Of a stretch of 64,000 nt of DNA, positions 17,274 to 27,900 are shown in pieces. The stretch is from Nitrospira sp. Lineage in GTDB: Bacteria > Nitrospirota > Nitrospiria > Nitrospirales > Nitrospiraceae. Position numbers and translations under genes: made by a program. The DNA is taken from NCBI GenBank assembly GCA_029194675.1, contig JARFXP010000002.1:1178001-1242000 (forward strand), in the 5' to 3' direction. The notes beneath the pieces were generated by a model. The model saw only the letters and a program-made list of their open reading frames with translations, was not told the origin of the DNA and searched no databases. Within the stretch, counting starts at the first letter, position 1; the number at the start of each line of letters is the position of its first letter.

Positions 17274-19226
17274 TTATGGGGCTGACTCCACATGGAAAAA
17301 CAACGCGCAATGGTCTGACCAGAGTCGTTCGATTGGTCCTCCTCCACTCGGAATTCCTCCTGGCGCATTCTCGGCGCAATTTGGCACAGGCAGCACTTCA
17401 GGCTTCTTTATGTAGGCCCTCTGCTTGGATGGGAAAATGGCCTCCCTCCCCACTAGTGCTCCCATGACCTCCGGCGTCCATGTTGCCACTCGAAAATCTG
17501 GAAAGTGAGCCTTTACATCACCCTCACCGAGATTGAAATCTCCTACCAAAATAGGCGCATAAAGACGCGCTGGTGAGGAAGCTGCAAACCGCTTTTCCAC
17601 GGTAGTGACTAACGATGTCACATTTTCGACTCCTGGCTTCGGTGTCATAATGGGCGAGTGGACCCAGCTAAAATGGACATTATACAGGTGAATAAAATTG
17701 CGCGGCTGACTAATCAATTCGAACCGGCTGAAGGCCGCATCGAACGCTCCGTCCGGTGATCCACCTTGACGCTGGACCCATGTAAACCCACTTGGTGTGG
17801 GGCGGTCGCACTTGTCAACCTGAGGAATACCGTCTATGAAATTTGTCACATCTGTGCGACCTGGAGCCATGTTACAAGCTGGTAAGCTGCGTCGTAGGTG
17901 TGGTCCGATGATTTGGCCATCGTCATGAGGGACTGCATCAGAAAAAGCTGTTGCAAGGTCATTACGGAGCCGCGAGGCTCGGTAGAGCAAGGCCCTGGTC
18001 CCCCACACTTGACATCCACCCAACACGCCACCGCCTATGCCACAGTCTCCTAATGCCCCGTGTACTTTAGAATCGACTAGATACGCAATCCGGTATTGTT
18101 CCCCTGTCGCGTCGCGAATCGCATCAAGCAGCAGATCTAACGCCGTATAATCCTGGATTGTTTCGAAATTGGTTGGACACCATATCCATCCGACTGCTTC
18201 TTGTAGAGGAATAATATCGGGCCTATTCCCCGTCTCTTTCATCCAAGTAGCAATCCGACGAAAGCGATCCTCCCACCGCACTCCGGTTCGACAGGGAACA
18301 TCCACCACACCGCGGAGGTTGATCGTGAGAATGGAAATACCAAGAGATTTGTCTGCAACCCATAGTTCATTCCATGCCCCACCCACTCTTATGTCACTTC
18401 CCTGCCTGATGAATTGGATGCCCTGGGCAGGCGTGACGCCACAGAAGGACCCACGATGGCAGATATCGCTTGCCTCCCCTGGTCCAAACACGCCATTCTC
18501 ATCTTGGCCCCAATCGAGAATGCCTAGATGCATGTATTCTTTAGCCCCCCACTTCCCTGACCCAAACCACACGGACCCATACTTACTGACGCAGCGAACT
18601 CCTCGGTCTGTAATGCTGGGATCAAGTAGTTGCGCGTGGTATTCATGGAAGTGCTGGCCACAGGTTTTGATCTTTGAAAGCAGCTGATAGGAAGTAGTAT
18701 CAACACGTTTCCATACTTCTTTCCACACACCATCAAGATGAATTTCATTGGGAGCAGGCCAGTTTCCAACGATTTGCTTCAGCCTAATAATAGTTGTTTG
18801 ATCAGTTGTGTTATCAAATGTGTGGGGAGGATAGGCATTGCCAAATTTTTCCCCATTTCCGAAAATATCAGCCACCCCAATATGCGGCAACTCTGCACTG
18901 TTAAAGGCATAACCTACGTGGCGATAGGTTCCCTCTCCCCAGTCTCCTTCCCCATACCAAGCGAAATCGTACTGGGCGGGTACAGCTGGATTTCTGGGGG
19001 GCCACATTTTCACTTTGACGCATCGAACTCCTCTCCCGCGTTGTCCATTTGCTGTATAGACTTCATACGTAAGGAGATGAGGCCCACACGAGAACTGAGA
19101 GAATGGGCGAGGTTGTGAGGGAAACTCACGCTGGGCCAAAGCTGGAGAAACATAGGAGACAAAAACTATCAGCCCTATTAAAGGCCAACTGATGCTACTC
19201 ATAATGAAAGCGATTGGTTTTTTCAT
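17274..19226 (-). CDS. secreted endonuclease/exonuclease/phosphatase-family protein with N-terminal repeats
   Basis: A 650-residue protein with a signal peptide (residues 1-32, ending PALAQ). Two related blocks follow: 'RGVRCVKVKMW...GEGDWGEGTYRHVGYAF' around residues 65-107 and 'RGVRCVSKYGSVWFGSGKWG' around 210-230, each with cysteines and tryptophans, perhaps binding modules. The C-terminal 350 residues form a DNase I-like domain: 'LTINLRG', the catalytic Glu in 'PLQEAVGW', His in 'YNVHFSW', Asp/Asn in 'GDFNLG' and the terminal 'SDHCALFF'. Such proteins cleave DNA, RNA or phosphoesters; cytolethal distending toxin B and sphingomyelinases share this fold. The exact substrate is unknown. It precedes the peptidase/lectin-like gene by about 250 bases on the same strand. 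Confidence 0.78.
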   Translation of the reverse strand: MKKPIAFIMSSISWPLIGLIVFVSYVSPALAQREFPSQPRPFSQFSCGPHLLTYEVYTANGQRGRGVRCVKVKMWPPRNPAVPAQYDFAWYGEGDWGEGTYRHVGYAFNSAELPHIGVADIFGNGEKFGNAYPPHTFDNTTDQTTIIRLKQIVGNWPAPNEIHLDGVWKEVWKRVDTTSYQLLSKIKTCGQHFHEYHAQLLDPSITDRGVRCVSKYGSVWFGSGKWGAKEYMHLGILDWGQDENGVFGPGEASDICHRGSFCGVTPAQGIQFIRQGSDIRVGGAWNELWVADKSLGISILTINLRGVVDVPCRTGVRWEDRFRRIATWMKETGNRPDIIPLQEAVGWIWCPTNFETIQDYTALDLLLDAIRDATGEQYRIAYLVDSKVHGALGDCGIGGGVLGGCQVWGTRALLYRASRLRNDLATAFSDAVPHDDGQIIGPHLRRSLPACNMAPGRTDVTNFIDGIPQVDKCDRPTPSGFTWVQRQGGSPDGAFDAAFSRFELISQPRNFIHLYNVHFSWVHSPIMTPKPGVENVTSLVTTVEKRFAASSPARLYAPILVGDFNLGEGDVKAHFPDFRVATWTPEVMGALVGREAIFPSKQRAYIKKPEVLPVPNCAENAPGGIPSGGGPIERLWSDHCALFFHVESAP

Positions 19227-19581
19227 TAAAGTCGACGCTAAGCTACTTCACACGCCCTCATTTCTTGCTGACCTGAGCTGTGTGATTGGCACAGTAATAC
19301 GTGGCTCCACTTCTTTGGACAGAATCTGTAAGCTCATAAGTAGCGCCTGGCTATCTGCATCTACTCTACGGCGTCATTGGCCGTGTTGTCTGACTCATGA
19401 AATACTCTTGATGCAGCGATATACGCTCGTGCCAGGGGACAATTAGGGGGACAAATTCGTTTATTACGCATTCTTGACTTTCTTGATACCAAATGATGGG
19501 GAAATCGTTGTCCAGAAGTTGGACAGATCTACTGAACTCGTCTACTGGAGAAGCCTTCGCTTCCCAAAGGAAGATTTGCCG
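19227..19581. other. intergenic stretch
   Basis: No gene is supported here. At 19440-19460 there is the phrase AGGGGGACAAATTCG, similar to AGGGGGACACATTG at 24746-24760 and a variant at 24238-24252; these look like ends of REP-type or transposon remnants. Confidence 0.4.
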
Positions 19582-22500
19582 TCAATGAGTGAGGCTCTGT
19601 CCAAGGCGGAGGGTTTCAGAGGAAAGGTCTCCGTTTCCCCATCGATGATAGGCCTTTACGCAAGCCTGATAGTACCGTCGCGCATCGGCTTGGCGGCCTT
19701 GCGCCATGAGTAACGGAATCAGCCATTGATAGAGAGGTTCGGCCAGAGGATCGATTTCGATGGCTTGTTCGAGAGACTGAATCGCTTCTTCCACTTTTTC
19801 TGCAGCTACAGCCTTGTCGCAGTGGCGGTTCACGAAGCGAACGAATCTGGTTCGTTCTTGATCTCGCCGAGACTCAGCCCAAGCCGGAATTTCCTCAGGC
19901 CCGAGGAAGGGGCCGTTGTAGAGCGCCATGGCTTGCCCGTCTTCGCGGTTGGAGTGCTTGTCGAACGCCCACACATCGACCCAGCAGAGGTTCGGATTCA
20001 GCGAGATCTTGCCGTCTTGCCACTGAATGACATCGTCAACGGAAAGAAGTTTGCGCAAACGGGCGATCGATTTTTTGAAGTTCTCCTGAGCCGTGTCTCC
20101 ATCGGCCTCTGGCCAGAGTGCATCGACCAAGCGGGACACCGGCACGTCGTGCCCGCCGAAGGCAATGATCGCAGCCAGTAATTCCAGCAATCGATGGGGC
20201 GCCTTGCGTTGTTTCCCCAGCGGCTTGCCGTCCACCTCCACCGCCAGTTTCCCGAACGTCCGAATCTTGATCCGCCAGGGCCAGGCGTCGATCAACCACG
20301 CCCCCGGTGGGGGGGCGAACCGACGTTTCTTGATCATGCGTTGCACGAAGGGTACGTGGATCCCGGCATTCAGAGCCTTGGCGCATAGCTGTGCCATCAT
20401 TTCTGGCTGGCATCCTGTATACTGCATCAAGCCTGACGCCTCTCCGATCGCGAAGGCTTTCTGGAGCGCAGCGAGACCCGACGCCTCATCATCCCGATCA
20501 AAAGCCAGTTGCGCGGTCAGCATCCATACTCCGAACCGAATGACATCACTCTGCATCCGATCACCGATCTCTATGACCCGTTCAATCCATTGTGTCGCCC
20601 TATCCTGTTGACCAAGCTCACGTAAAGCATGAGCCCTGATCACTCCATTGACGCCCTCACCAAACATGTTTCCGCCTGCCGCTGCGATCAACTCGGTTGA
20701 TAGTTGGATATGTTCTAACGCTTCTTGAAAATCGCCCCGTAAAAGCTTGAACCACGAAAAGAAGTGTTCAAAATGGGCTCGATGAATTCCCCCAAGTCGT
20801 TCAGTGGCGGCATCGACTTCTCGCAAGAGCGCTTCCGCGGCAGACAAGTTCCCAGCCAGTAATTCCCCGGCCACCCCTTGGCTGATGATGAGACCGTCCC
20901 ACACATGAAGGCCCGATCGGCTCCCCAACTCTCTTGCCTTTTCGACGTGCATACGGCATAGATCGAATTCGCTGTCGAACCAGGCAAGGGTTGCGTTGGT
21001 CGCATGAGAAAAGATGGCAGTGATCGGATTCCACTGGCGCCCATACGAGTGGGGAGAGGATTGTTCCAGACTTGCTCTGGCCGCAGCGATATCCCCGAAC
21101 CACAGATAATAGATTTCCGTCATGTACCGGGAGCCGGTTTGCATGGCCGGCGGCAGTTGCTCGCTCAGACTGACCGCCCGATCCAACCACCTCCTCGCAT
21201 CACTCCTGTGCGGCTGGGTTTGCATGATGGCACCCGCCATGCAGTCTGCAACGTGAGCTTCGACCTCAATAGATGGATAGGACGCACCTTCTGTGTGGAT
21301 GCTCGGGAACAACTCCAATAGTCTTGTGATCCGACCAAGGCCGGTCCACCGTATCAAGACCGCCCGGACCGCTCCACACCACGACAACAAGGCGCCAACC
21401 TGTTCATCCTGCGCGCAAAATTGCGCCAGCGTATTGTCAAAGATTTCGTACGCTTCGTCCGGGTTGAATGACACCCTGGTGGTTGCCAGCCAGAAATTCA
21501 GCCAGGGGATTTCGTCGCGCACCGATTCAGGCACGCTGCGTATCCACATCTCCAAAGTTTGACTACGTCCTGCCTCGATCAAGCCGTTCGCCTGCGCCAG
21601 AATGACCGGCACCAGCCCTTCCCAATCTTCCGCTGCCTGGAGCAACAGCACCCCGTCCTCGATGCGACCGGTGCTCACGAGCAACTCCGCCGCTTTCCGC
21701 TGGAGCGATCGGAATTCAATGGGACCCAAGACCTGCTGCGCCCGATGCAGGAGAAAATCCCGGAAGAGTGGATGGTACCGATACGACGGGTCTGCCCCCT
21801 GACGACGCTCGGTGAAATAGCGCCCGGCATGCAGCGCCAAGAGGATGGCGCCGGCGTGAGGCAGATTCGACAATCGTTCCGCCAGCGGCACGCTGATATC
21901 GGACAGGACTGATGTTCTGAGTAACAACTCTTGTTTGTCAGGCGTGAGCCGTTCCATGATCTCACTGGCCAGGTATTGAAAGATGGCCTCCGGGGCATCT
22001 CCCATACGATCCAGGGCCGTGGCGTAACGGCTTTTGACATGCTCCAGCGTCAGCATTAGTCCTGCTGCCCATCCTCCCACTCGATGGTAGACCTCATCAA
22101 CAAACTCTTTTATGGTGCGGTCTGCTTTCCGTTTTAAATGCAATTGGATAAGTGCCTTTGCTTCGTGCCTAAAGAGGTTCAGCGGTTCAGCACCGATCTG
22201 AGTCATTGTTTGATTAGATTGCAGAGACGCCATCGGCGGTGGAGGATCCAGACGGCTCATCACAATAATGGAGACGTGGGCCGGTACCTCCTGGAACGCA
22301 TGGGGTAACAATTGATGCAGCACGGACTGATCTGGTACCTCTTGATAATTATCCAGTACCACGACGCAGCGTCGGGGCATGCGCGCACAGAGCTCTTGAA
22401 AAAACCGCCGGGTGAAGGTTGGCAGCCCCAGCGCATACTCCGGGGTCAGGGCCGGCAGCGGTTTTCGAAATCTCGGCGCCAACGTCCTAGCACCGAGGCT

Positions 22501-22758
22501 GAGAAAGTGAAAGAAGGAGGACGGATCGGCGTCGGATTCATCCAGCCGATACCAACAGACCGGCAAACGCCGCGCCTTCAGGTAACTCGCTATCAGCGTG
22601 GTCTTTCCTGATCCGGCCGGTGCCGAGACCCAGGTAATAGGATGCGTTCGAGCATGGTCGAGGAGCCGAAAGAGTCGTGGCCGTTTAAGCACCACCGGGA
22701 GCGTCGGCGGGGTCAGTTTGGCCAGCCTGGTCTTTTGGCTCTTTCTTCGTTGCGTCAC
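19582..22758 (-). CDS. large MalT-like ATPase regulator with C-terminal OmpR-type HTH and BTAD domain
   Basis: A roughly 1058-residue STAND-type regulator. The N-terminal NTPase has Walker A 'APAGSGKTTL' and Walker B-like 'RCVVVLDNYQEV'. The middle 500 residues are TPR-like helical repeats. The C-terminal part has a winged helix typical of OmpR/SARP activators ('IRTFGKLAVEVDGKPL', 'VSRLVDALWPEADGD', 'SIARLRKLL') followed by a BTAD-type TPR domain. It would sense a ligand and activate transcription in an ATP-dependent way. The start is uncertain: GTG 22758 aligns with its paralogue at 24907-28131, while the frame is open to GTG 22827. A broken FadL-type porin gene lies divergently 190 bases away. 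Confidence 0.85.
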   Translation of the reverse strand: MTQRRKSQKTRLAKLTPPTLPVVLKRPRLFRLLDHARTHPITWVSAPAGSGKTTLIASYLKARRLPVCWYRLDESDADPSSFFHFLSLGARTLAPRFRKPLPALTPEYALGLPTFTRRFFQELCARMPRRCVVVLDNYQEVPDQSVLHQLLPHAFQEVPAHVSIIVMSRLDPPPPMASLQSNQTMTQIGAEPLNLFRHEAKALIQLHLKRKADRTIKEFVDEVYHRVGGWAAGLMLTLEHVKSRYATALDRMGDAPEAIFQYLASEIMERLTPDKQELLLRTSVLSDISVPLAERLSNLPHAGAILLALHAGRYFTERRQGADPSYRYHPLFRDFLLHRAQQVLGPIEFRSLQRKAAELLVSTGRIEDGVLLLQAAEDWEGLVPVILAQANGLIEAGRSQTLEMWIRSVPESVRDEIPWLNFWLATTRVSFNPDEAYEIFDNTLAQFCAQDEQVGALLSWCGAVRAVLIRWTGLGRITRLLELFPSIHTEGASYPSIEVEAHVADCMAGAIMQTQPHRSDARRWLDRAVSLSEQLPPAMQTGSRYMTEIYYLWFGDIAAARASLEQSSPHSYGRQWNPITAIFSHATNATLAWFDSEFDLCRMHVEKARELGSRSGLHVWDGLIISQGVAGELLAGNLSAAEALLREVDAATERLGGIHRAHFEHFFSWFKLLRGDFQEALEHIQLSTELIAAAGGNMFGEGVNGVIRAHALRELGQQDRATQWIERVIEIGDRMQSDVIRFGVWMLTAQLAFDRDDEASGLAALQKAFAIGEASGLMQYTGCQPEMMAQLCAKALNAGIHVPFVQRMIKKRRFAPPPGAWLIDAWPWRIKIRTFGKLAVEVDGKPLGKQRKAPHRLLELLAAIIAFGGHDVPVSRLVDALWPEADGDTAQENFKKSIARLRKLLSVDDVIQWQDGKISLNPNLCWVDVWAFDKHSNREDGQAMALYNGPFLGPEEIPAWAESRRDQERTRFVRFVNRHCDKAVAAEKVEEAIQSLEQAIEIDPLAEPLYQWLIPLLMAQGRQADARRYYQACVKAYHRWGNGDLSSETLRLGQSLTH

Positions 22759-22949
22759 GGTTACCCAACACCCGAGGATTCGAGGAGGGCCTAATCTTCC
22801 ACAGCATCCCCAGAAACACAAGTCCACGGCTCATGTGATGATTGATTCTTCGTAACTGAAGCTGTTAGATTCCATCGCCTCTGTGCGATGTTTTGATTTG
22901 TTTTCCAACTTCAACCAAATCTCTCGTCTCTCCCGCATAGCAACTATCG

Positions 22950-23159
22950 GTGTTCGCCGACTACTTTTTTGGTTCTTGCTTTCCTGACCGTTGTTTCGAG
23001 TCTTTTTTTCCTCAAGCTGGTCTCGCCGATGGATTCCGCAATCCGTTTCACGATGCTGCGGCCATCGCCCAGGGCAATGCCTTCGCGGCGCAGGCGGACA
23101 ATGCCTCGGCAGTCTTCTACAATCCAGCCGCAATGACGCACCTGCGTAATGCGGGCTAG
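22950..23159 (+). pseudogene. FadL/OMPP1-type outer-membrane transporter fragment
   Basis: The readable 40 residues 'GFRNPFHDAAAIAQGNAFAAQ' to 'AVFYNPAAMTHL' (positions about 23025-23150) match the conserved N terminus of FadL/TodX-family beta-barrels, which start with a hatch segment containing the NPA motif. The frame stops at 23159, over 350 residues short of the family length, and the signal-peptide region looks frame-disturbed. It is a relic, divergent from the regulator gene at 19582-22758. Confidence 0.75.
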
Positions 23160-23320
23160 GTCGGGCCTCACAAAGGAATGGGCTGCGGGGTGAGACTGCC
23201 CAGTCCTCTCTCGACCTGGGACTTGCTGTACGGACGGAGCAATTCCTGTGCTGTCGTCGGTGCGAACCCTTCAATCCACAGAACGGTTCAGCACTATGGT
23301 TCTTCGAAACCGCTGGGCGG

Positions 23321-23914
23321 CTACTGCGCCAACTGAATACTGACCACGATCGCACCCATGACGTCATTAAGCTTGAAGTCCCGCTTCGGGCTGTCGGGAT
23401 GGGCATTGTGGCAACCGGCACAAGACTGAGTGACGGCCAGATCTGCATAGACCGCTTCAAAATATCGGGTATCACCGACATTCGTGACGCCCTTGTAGGG
23501 ACGATCGGGATTCGTCACGACGGCGCCGAGTCCGATACTTTCAAGCGCGTTCGCCACCACATTGCGTTTGTTGATCGGCCAAGAGCTGATCAGCCGGTAC
23601 TGCACCCCAAGGCCCTTCTTGCCGACGAGGCGTCCGGATTCCTTGAGGAATTGGATCGGAAGCGGCATGGTGTTTTTTTCCTCCCATTTCTCCGACACCG
23701 CGACGACCCCTTTCGTTTGCATCCGTTCCACGGCATGCTTGGTATACACCTCGCGGTCAGCCTCGACGACCGCGTGGATGTAATCGGCCACTAGCTCGAT
23801 CGGGATGTTGACTGATGTGGTTTCAGGCAAAGCGCGAGCCGTCCACAGCACCGTCGCGCCTCCTATTGCACATCCCAGTACGGCTCCGCACAGCAATCTC
23901 TTGGAGGATGTCAT
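23321..23914 (-). CDS. exported DUF3365 protein with c-type haem motif
   Basis: A 197-residue protein of the DUF3365/Tll0287-like group. It has a hydrophobic N-terminal signal or anchor (residues 7-25), a long helical region, and the haem c attachment site CAGCH at residues 165-169 in 'VTQSCAGCHNAHPDSPKRDF'. The start at 23914 has AGGAGG five bases upstream; the frame is open to 23962 without a better site. It probably acts as a periplasmic redox sensor or electron carrier. It stands alone between the two large regulator genes; a functional link is not shown. Confidence 0.87.
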   Translation of the reverse strand: MTSSKRLLCGAVLGCAIGGATVLWTARALPETTSVNIPIELVADYIHAVVEADREVYTKHAVERMQTKGVVAVSEKWEEKNTMPLPIQFLKESGRLVGKKGLGVQYRLISSWPINKRNVVANALESIGLGAVVTNPDRPYKGVTNVGDTRYFEAVYADLAVTQSCAGCHNAHPDSPKRDFKLNDVMGAIVVSIQLAQ

Positions 23915-23962
23915 AGAGACCTCCTTGTTGTGCGCGCGAATGGACCACCTTTCCGGCCACAC

Positions 23963-24906
23963 CTCGCGAGCAGATGAATTGTGCTACGATCGTAAGACGA
24001 GCGGTTGTGGGCGTGACTGGACGGATGAGGATGATTACCGGATCAGTGCGGCAACGATCATGAGGGGAGCGGACGGATTTTATGGAGCAGTGCGGGTTTG
24101 AAAAATCTCCATGCCGTTCGACAGTCCGACGCAGCCATTCCCGCATCACATCACCTGGGTAGTACGCGTAGGCGAGAACACCTCGCCCACTCATTTCGGC
24201 AGAATACTCATATCTTCTCATCGCGCGGAGGACAAATAGAGGGACACATTGGACCGGAAAACATTTCTACCTCGGCTTGCGCTTGCTACTACGTAGAAAT
24301 GGCAAACTCCGTGCCCTTGCCGACACGCCACGCTTCAATCCGCTGAACAGCACAACCACCGTATAACTCACTCCGTTTTGCAGAAACTCGCACAGCCAGA
24401 CCTGGCCCTCCTCAGCCGACCGACTAGAACAGACCGAATCCGAACCGATACAGGTGAATCCAATCTGATTCGGGTGACGCGCCCACGAGTTCGTGACCCC
24501 ACCGTATTTCATTTTCGCCGGACGGCCACAGAGCAACCGTGAGTTCATGTTCCGATCATCGAACTCTCATCCGCGTCAGTTCAAGGTCATCGACTTCTCA
24601 ATACTGCTCCGTATTCATGCCACCACGCACACACCAGACATAAGTGCGGCCATGCTCGTAGCGCCTGCGGTGTGCATCGATTGCATGTGATCGATCATTG
24701 CTTTGTCTCCAAGTGTCTTTTTCATAGCATGCGAATTTGGACACATAGGGGGACACATTGCCGTTCCAGCCCTTCATTTTGTTTTGAGGGAACGCGGCAT
24801 GAGATATGAGTGCCAATTTTTTGACGGCGACTGCTGACGGGGCAGAGTCAGGTGCGCTTTTGCTAAAAACAAACAGGATGGTCATAAGCTGAAGAGGATT
24901 AGCGGA
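23963..24906. other. intergenic stretch with mobile-element phrases
   Basis: About 940 bases with no gene that I can support. Two similar phrases, AGAGGGACACATTG (24239-24252) and AGGGGGACACATTG (24747-24760), occur in the same orientation 500 bases apart. Several short open frames on both strands lack recognisable domains. I read it as degraded insertion debris. Confidence 0.4.
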
Positions 24907-27900
24907 TTAAGATGCCGAAAGGTTCTTGGCGAGGTGTTGCATTTCCACGGAGGGTTCTCTTCCAGCCATGACCACTGCCTTATGATAGCGAGCTAAGACA
25001 TGGTTGGCTTCGTCCAGGCGCTCTAAGTTGAGGAGAAATCTGATCAAGTGTGGATAAATCGGCTCAGCCAATGGATCGGCTTCCAGTCCATTTTCCAAAC
25101 AGGTTAATGCTGCTTCATCCTGTCCCCCCATCTTCTTCCACTCACTCACGTGCTGTATTGATCGTTCAAACTGATGTCTGAGGCGTTCTCTGCTGTGATC
25201 GGCCCATTCATAAGCACCATCTACTTCGAGGAATGGCCCTCGGTACAGGGCAATCGCCTGCTCATAGCGTCGGCTTTTTGCATCGAGTGGAGCCTGTCGA
25301 TGCATGGAATCGTCAGCGCCGTTGAGCAGGGTCTGAAATGCCAGGGCATCCACCCAGCACACTTGTCGATTCAACGACACCCTATTTCCCCCGACTTGGA
25401 TGAGGCCGTCGTGATTTAGCAAACGGCGGAGGCGTTGAAGCGTCTTATGAAAGGTCTCCTCGCCCGCGTCGCCCTCTGCATCCGGCCACAAGGCATCGAT
25501 CAGCCGTGACGTGGGAATGTCCTGGCCACCAAAGGCAATCATCGCCTTGAGCAAATTCAGTACGCGGTACGGCGCTTTTCGGCGCGGCGGCAACGGCCTG
25601 CCATCTACACGAATCTCAAAGCGGCCCAGCGTATAGATTTTGACGGGCCAGGGCCAGGTCTCGTTTGCCAAAGCATCGGCGTTGGGGACCAGTCGGGTTT
25701 TACGAATCAGATCCTGCACGTAATCAACCTCAATCTTCGCTTCTAACGCCCTGGCACAGAGGTGGGCCATGTTTTGCGGCACTAACCATGGAAAGAAACT
25801 GAACCGACCTTGCCTGCCAATGGCGAACGCCTTCCGTAGGACCGCTAGCGCTGCCTCTTCGTGCCCCCGCTCGAATGCAAACTGTGATTGGAACAGATTT
25901 CCCATAAATTGGAGCAGGCGGCTTTCCATGTCTTTCGCAACAGACAGCGCTTGTCCCAGATATTTGTCCGCCTGCTCCTCTTCACCGAGGCCCTGTAATA
26001 ATTCAGCAGCTGCGCAGCTGAGAAGCGCTTTGGGATAAGGGCTTCCTCCTAATCCTTTTACTTCCAACCCTTCCTTGATGAACTCCCACGCCTTTCTCAG
26101 ATCTCCTTTAACTCTCATAATCCATGCCCGCAAATACATGTAATTCGCACGCATTATATGAGCGGGGTGCGTCACTAAGGGAGCACTTTGTTTGCGGTAT
26201 TGCTCAGCAGAAATCACATCTTTCCGAAACAGCGAAGCGTAGATACCTGCTGAGAGTAGAGCCACGTCAAGCACATACACCCCGGTTTTCTTGGAGATCG
26301 CGAGCCCCTGCTCAACGAGACGCAAAGATTCCTCCGGATCTCCGCGGCTCCAGTCTACCATCACTCTGTTTGCATAATAGACCACGCGCATCAAGGGCGG
26401 GCTGGTTTCGGATTCGGCGGCAGATTTCAAGATTCTCGAATATTTGTCGGCAGACTCTATATCGCCGAGCCACGTTAAGAAACTGCCCAAAACAGCTACG
26501 AAAAAAGAATACTTCTCCACGTCTGGCACTTCCTCAAGAACATGCTTTGCGCGATCAATCCACGGTGCAATAAATGAGGATTGCGGTCGTCTCCACATCA
26601 ATGCCGTCACCATGGAAAACGTGAACTGGATCTCGATCTCCTTTGAAGGGAAGGATGCGTCAGGCGATACTGTCTCCAACATGATATCGATCCAGCGATC
26701 GAATCGGCTGTTATCGATCCATGAGAATTGGATCGACGAGATGATGCCGGCTAACGTCAGCAGCTGGCCTGCCCTATTGCCGTGCGCCTTGAACAGCTCG
26801 AACGCTTTCTCAAAAATTGCTTCGCTCTCGACTGGAGCAACCGGCAAGCGGCAAGCGGCCAGCCAATAGGAGAGCCACGGTTCTTGCTCGAAATAGGTGG
26901 TCGGCACCTGCGCAAGCCATCGTTCCAACGTTTGGCTGCGCCCCTCCTGGAGTAACTCCGGACCGCGAGCAAGCACAAGCTGAATGAGTTCTCGGATCTG
27001 GCCGGCCTCCGCATACAGCGTCACAGCATCTTCAACTCGCCCCGCTTCTTCCAAGATGGAGGCCGCCGCTCGTTGAATTTCCGTCACTTCGTCGGCGCGC
27101 AGAATGGCTTTCCCGCGAGCGCGCAAGAATTCTCGAAACAGCGGATGGTACTGGTAAAGATACTCGGTTTCAGCCCGCCGTTCGGTGAAATAGCGGGATT
27201 GATAGAGCTTGGCTAGAATGTCGCCCGCCATCGTGTTTCCGGTCAGCCGGGTGGCCATGGCCGCCGTCATGTCGGGCAGAAAGGCCGTCTGTATCAAAAA
27301 CCTTTGCATCTCCGGGCTGAACCGCTGCATCACCTCTCGAGCCAAGTAATCGAAGATCACTTGAGGACTCTCCCGTGAACCGATGGGTTGCTGCGCGCGG
27401 TCCGCTTTGATCTGTTCCAGCTGGAGCACCAGGCCTGCCACCCATCCTTGCAGTTTGTCATGCAATGTCATGAACGTAGGTTTTGGCGCCTTCTTTGATC
27501 CCATGTGCAACCGCACAATGGCTCGTGTCTCGGATTTGGTGAGCCGCAGATCCTGTTCATCAATAGAGTGGATCTGCCGAATCGCTTGCAGCCGTGCGAA
27601 TGCCGGTGGCGGCAACGCGCGACTCATCACCACCACGCCGATCTTTTCAGGTAATGCCTCAATCCCCAGCGCCACCGTCTCATGAAGGAGAGAATCCACG
27701 GGCACTTCCTGATAGTTGTCGAGAATCAGGAGCGCGGGTCGCTTGAGTCGCGCATAGAGGTGTTCGAAAAACCGGCGGGTGAACGTCGGCAGTCCTTGCA
27801 AGTATTCGGGGGTCAGATGAGGAAGAGGCCTTCGATATCGCGGCGCCGCCTGCTTAGCCACAAGACTGAGATAATGAAAGAATGTGGCAAGATCGCGATC

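Noticed and set aside
24598-24885. 95-residue minus-strand frame in the gene-poor gap
   Set aside because: It crosses a mobile-element phrase and has no family match; probably debris.
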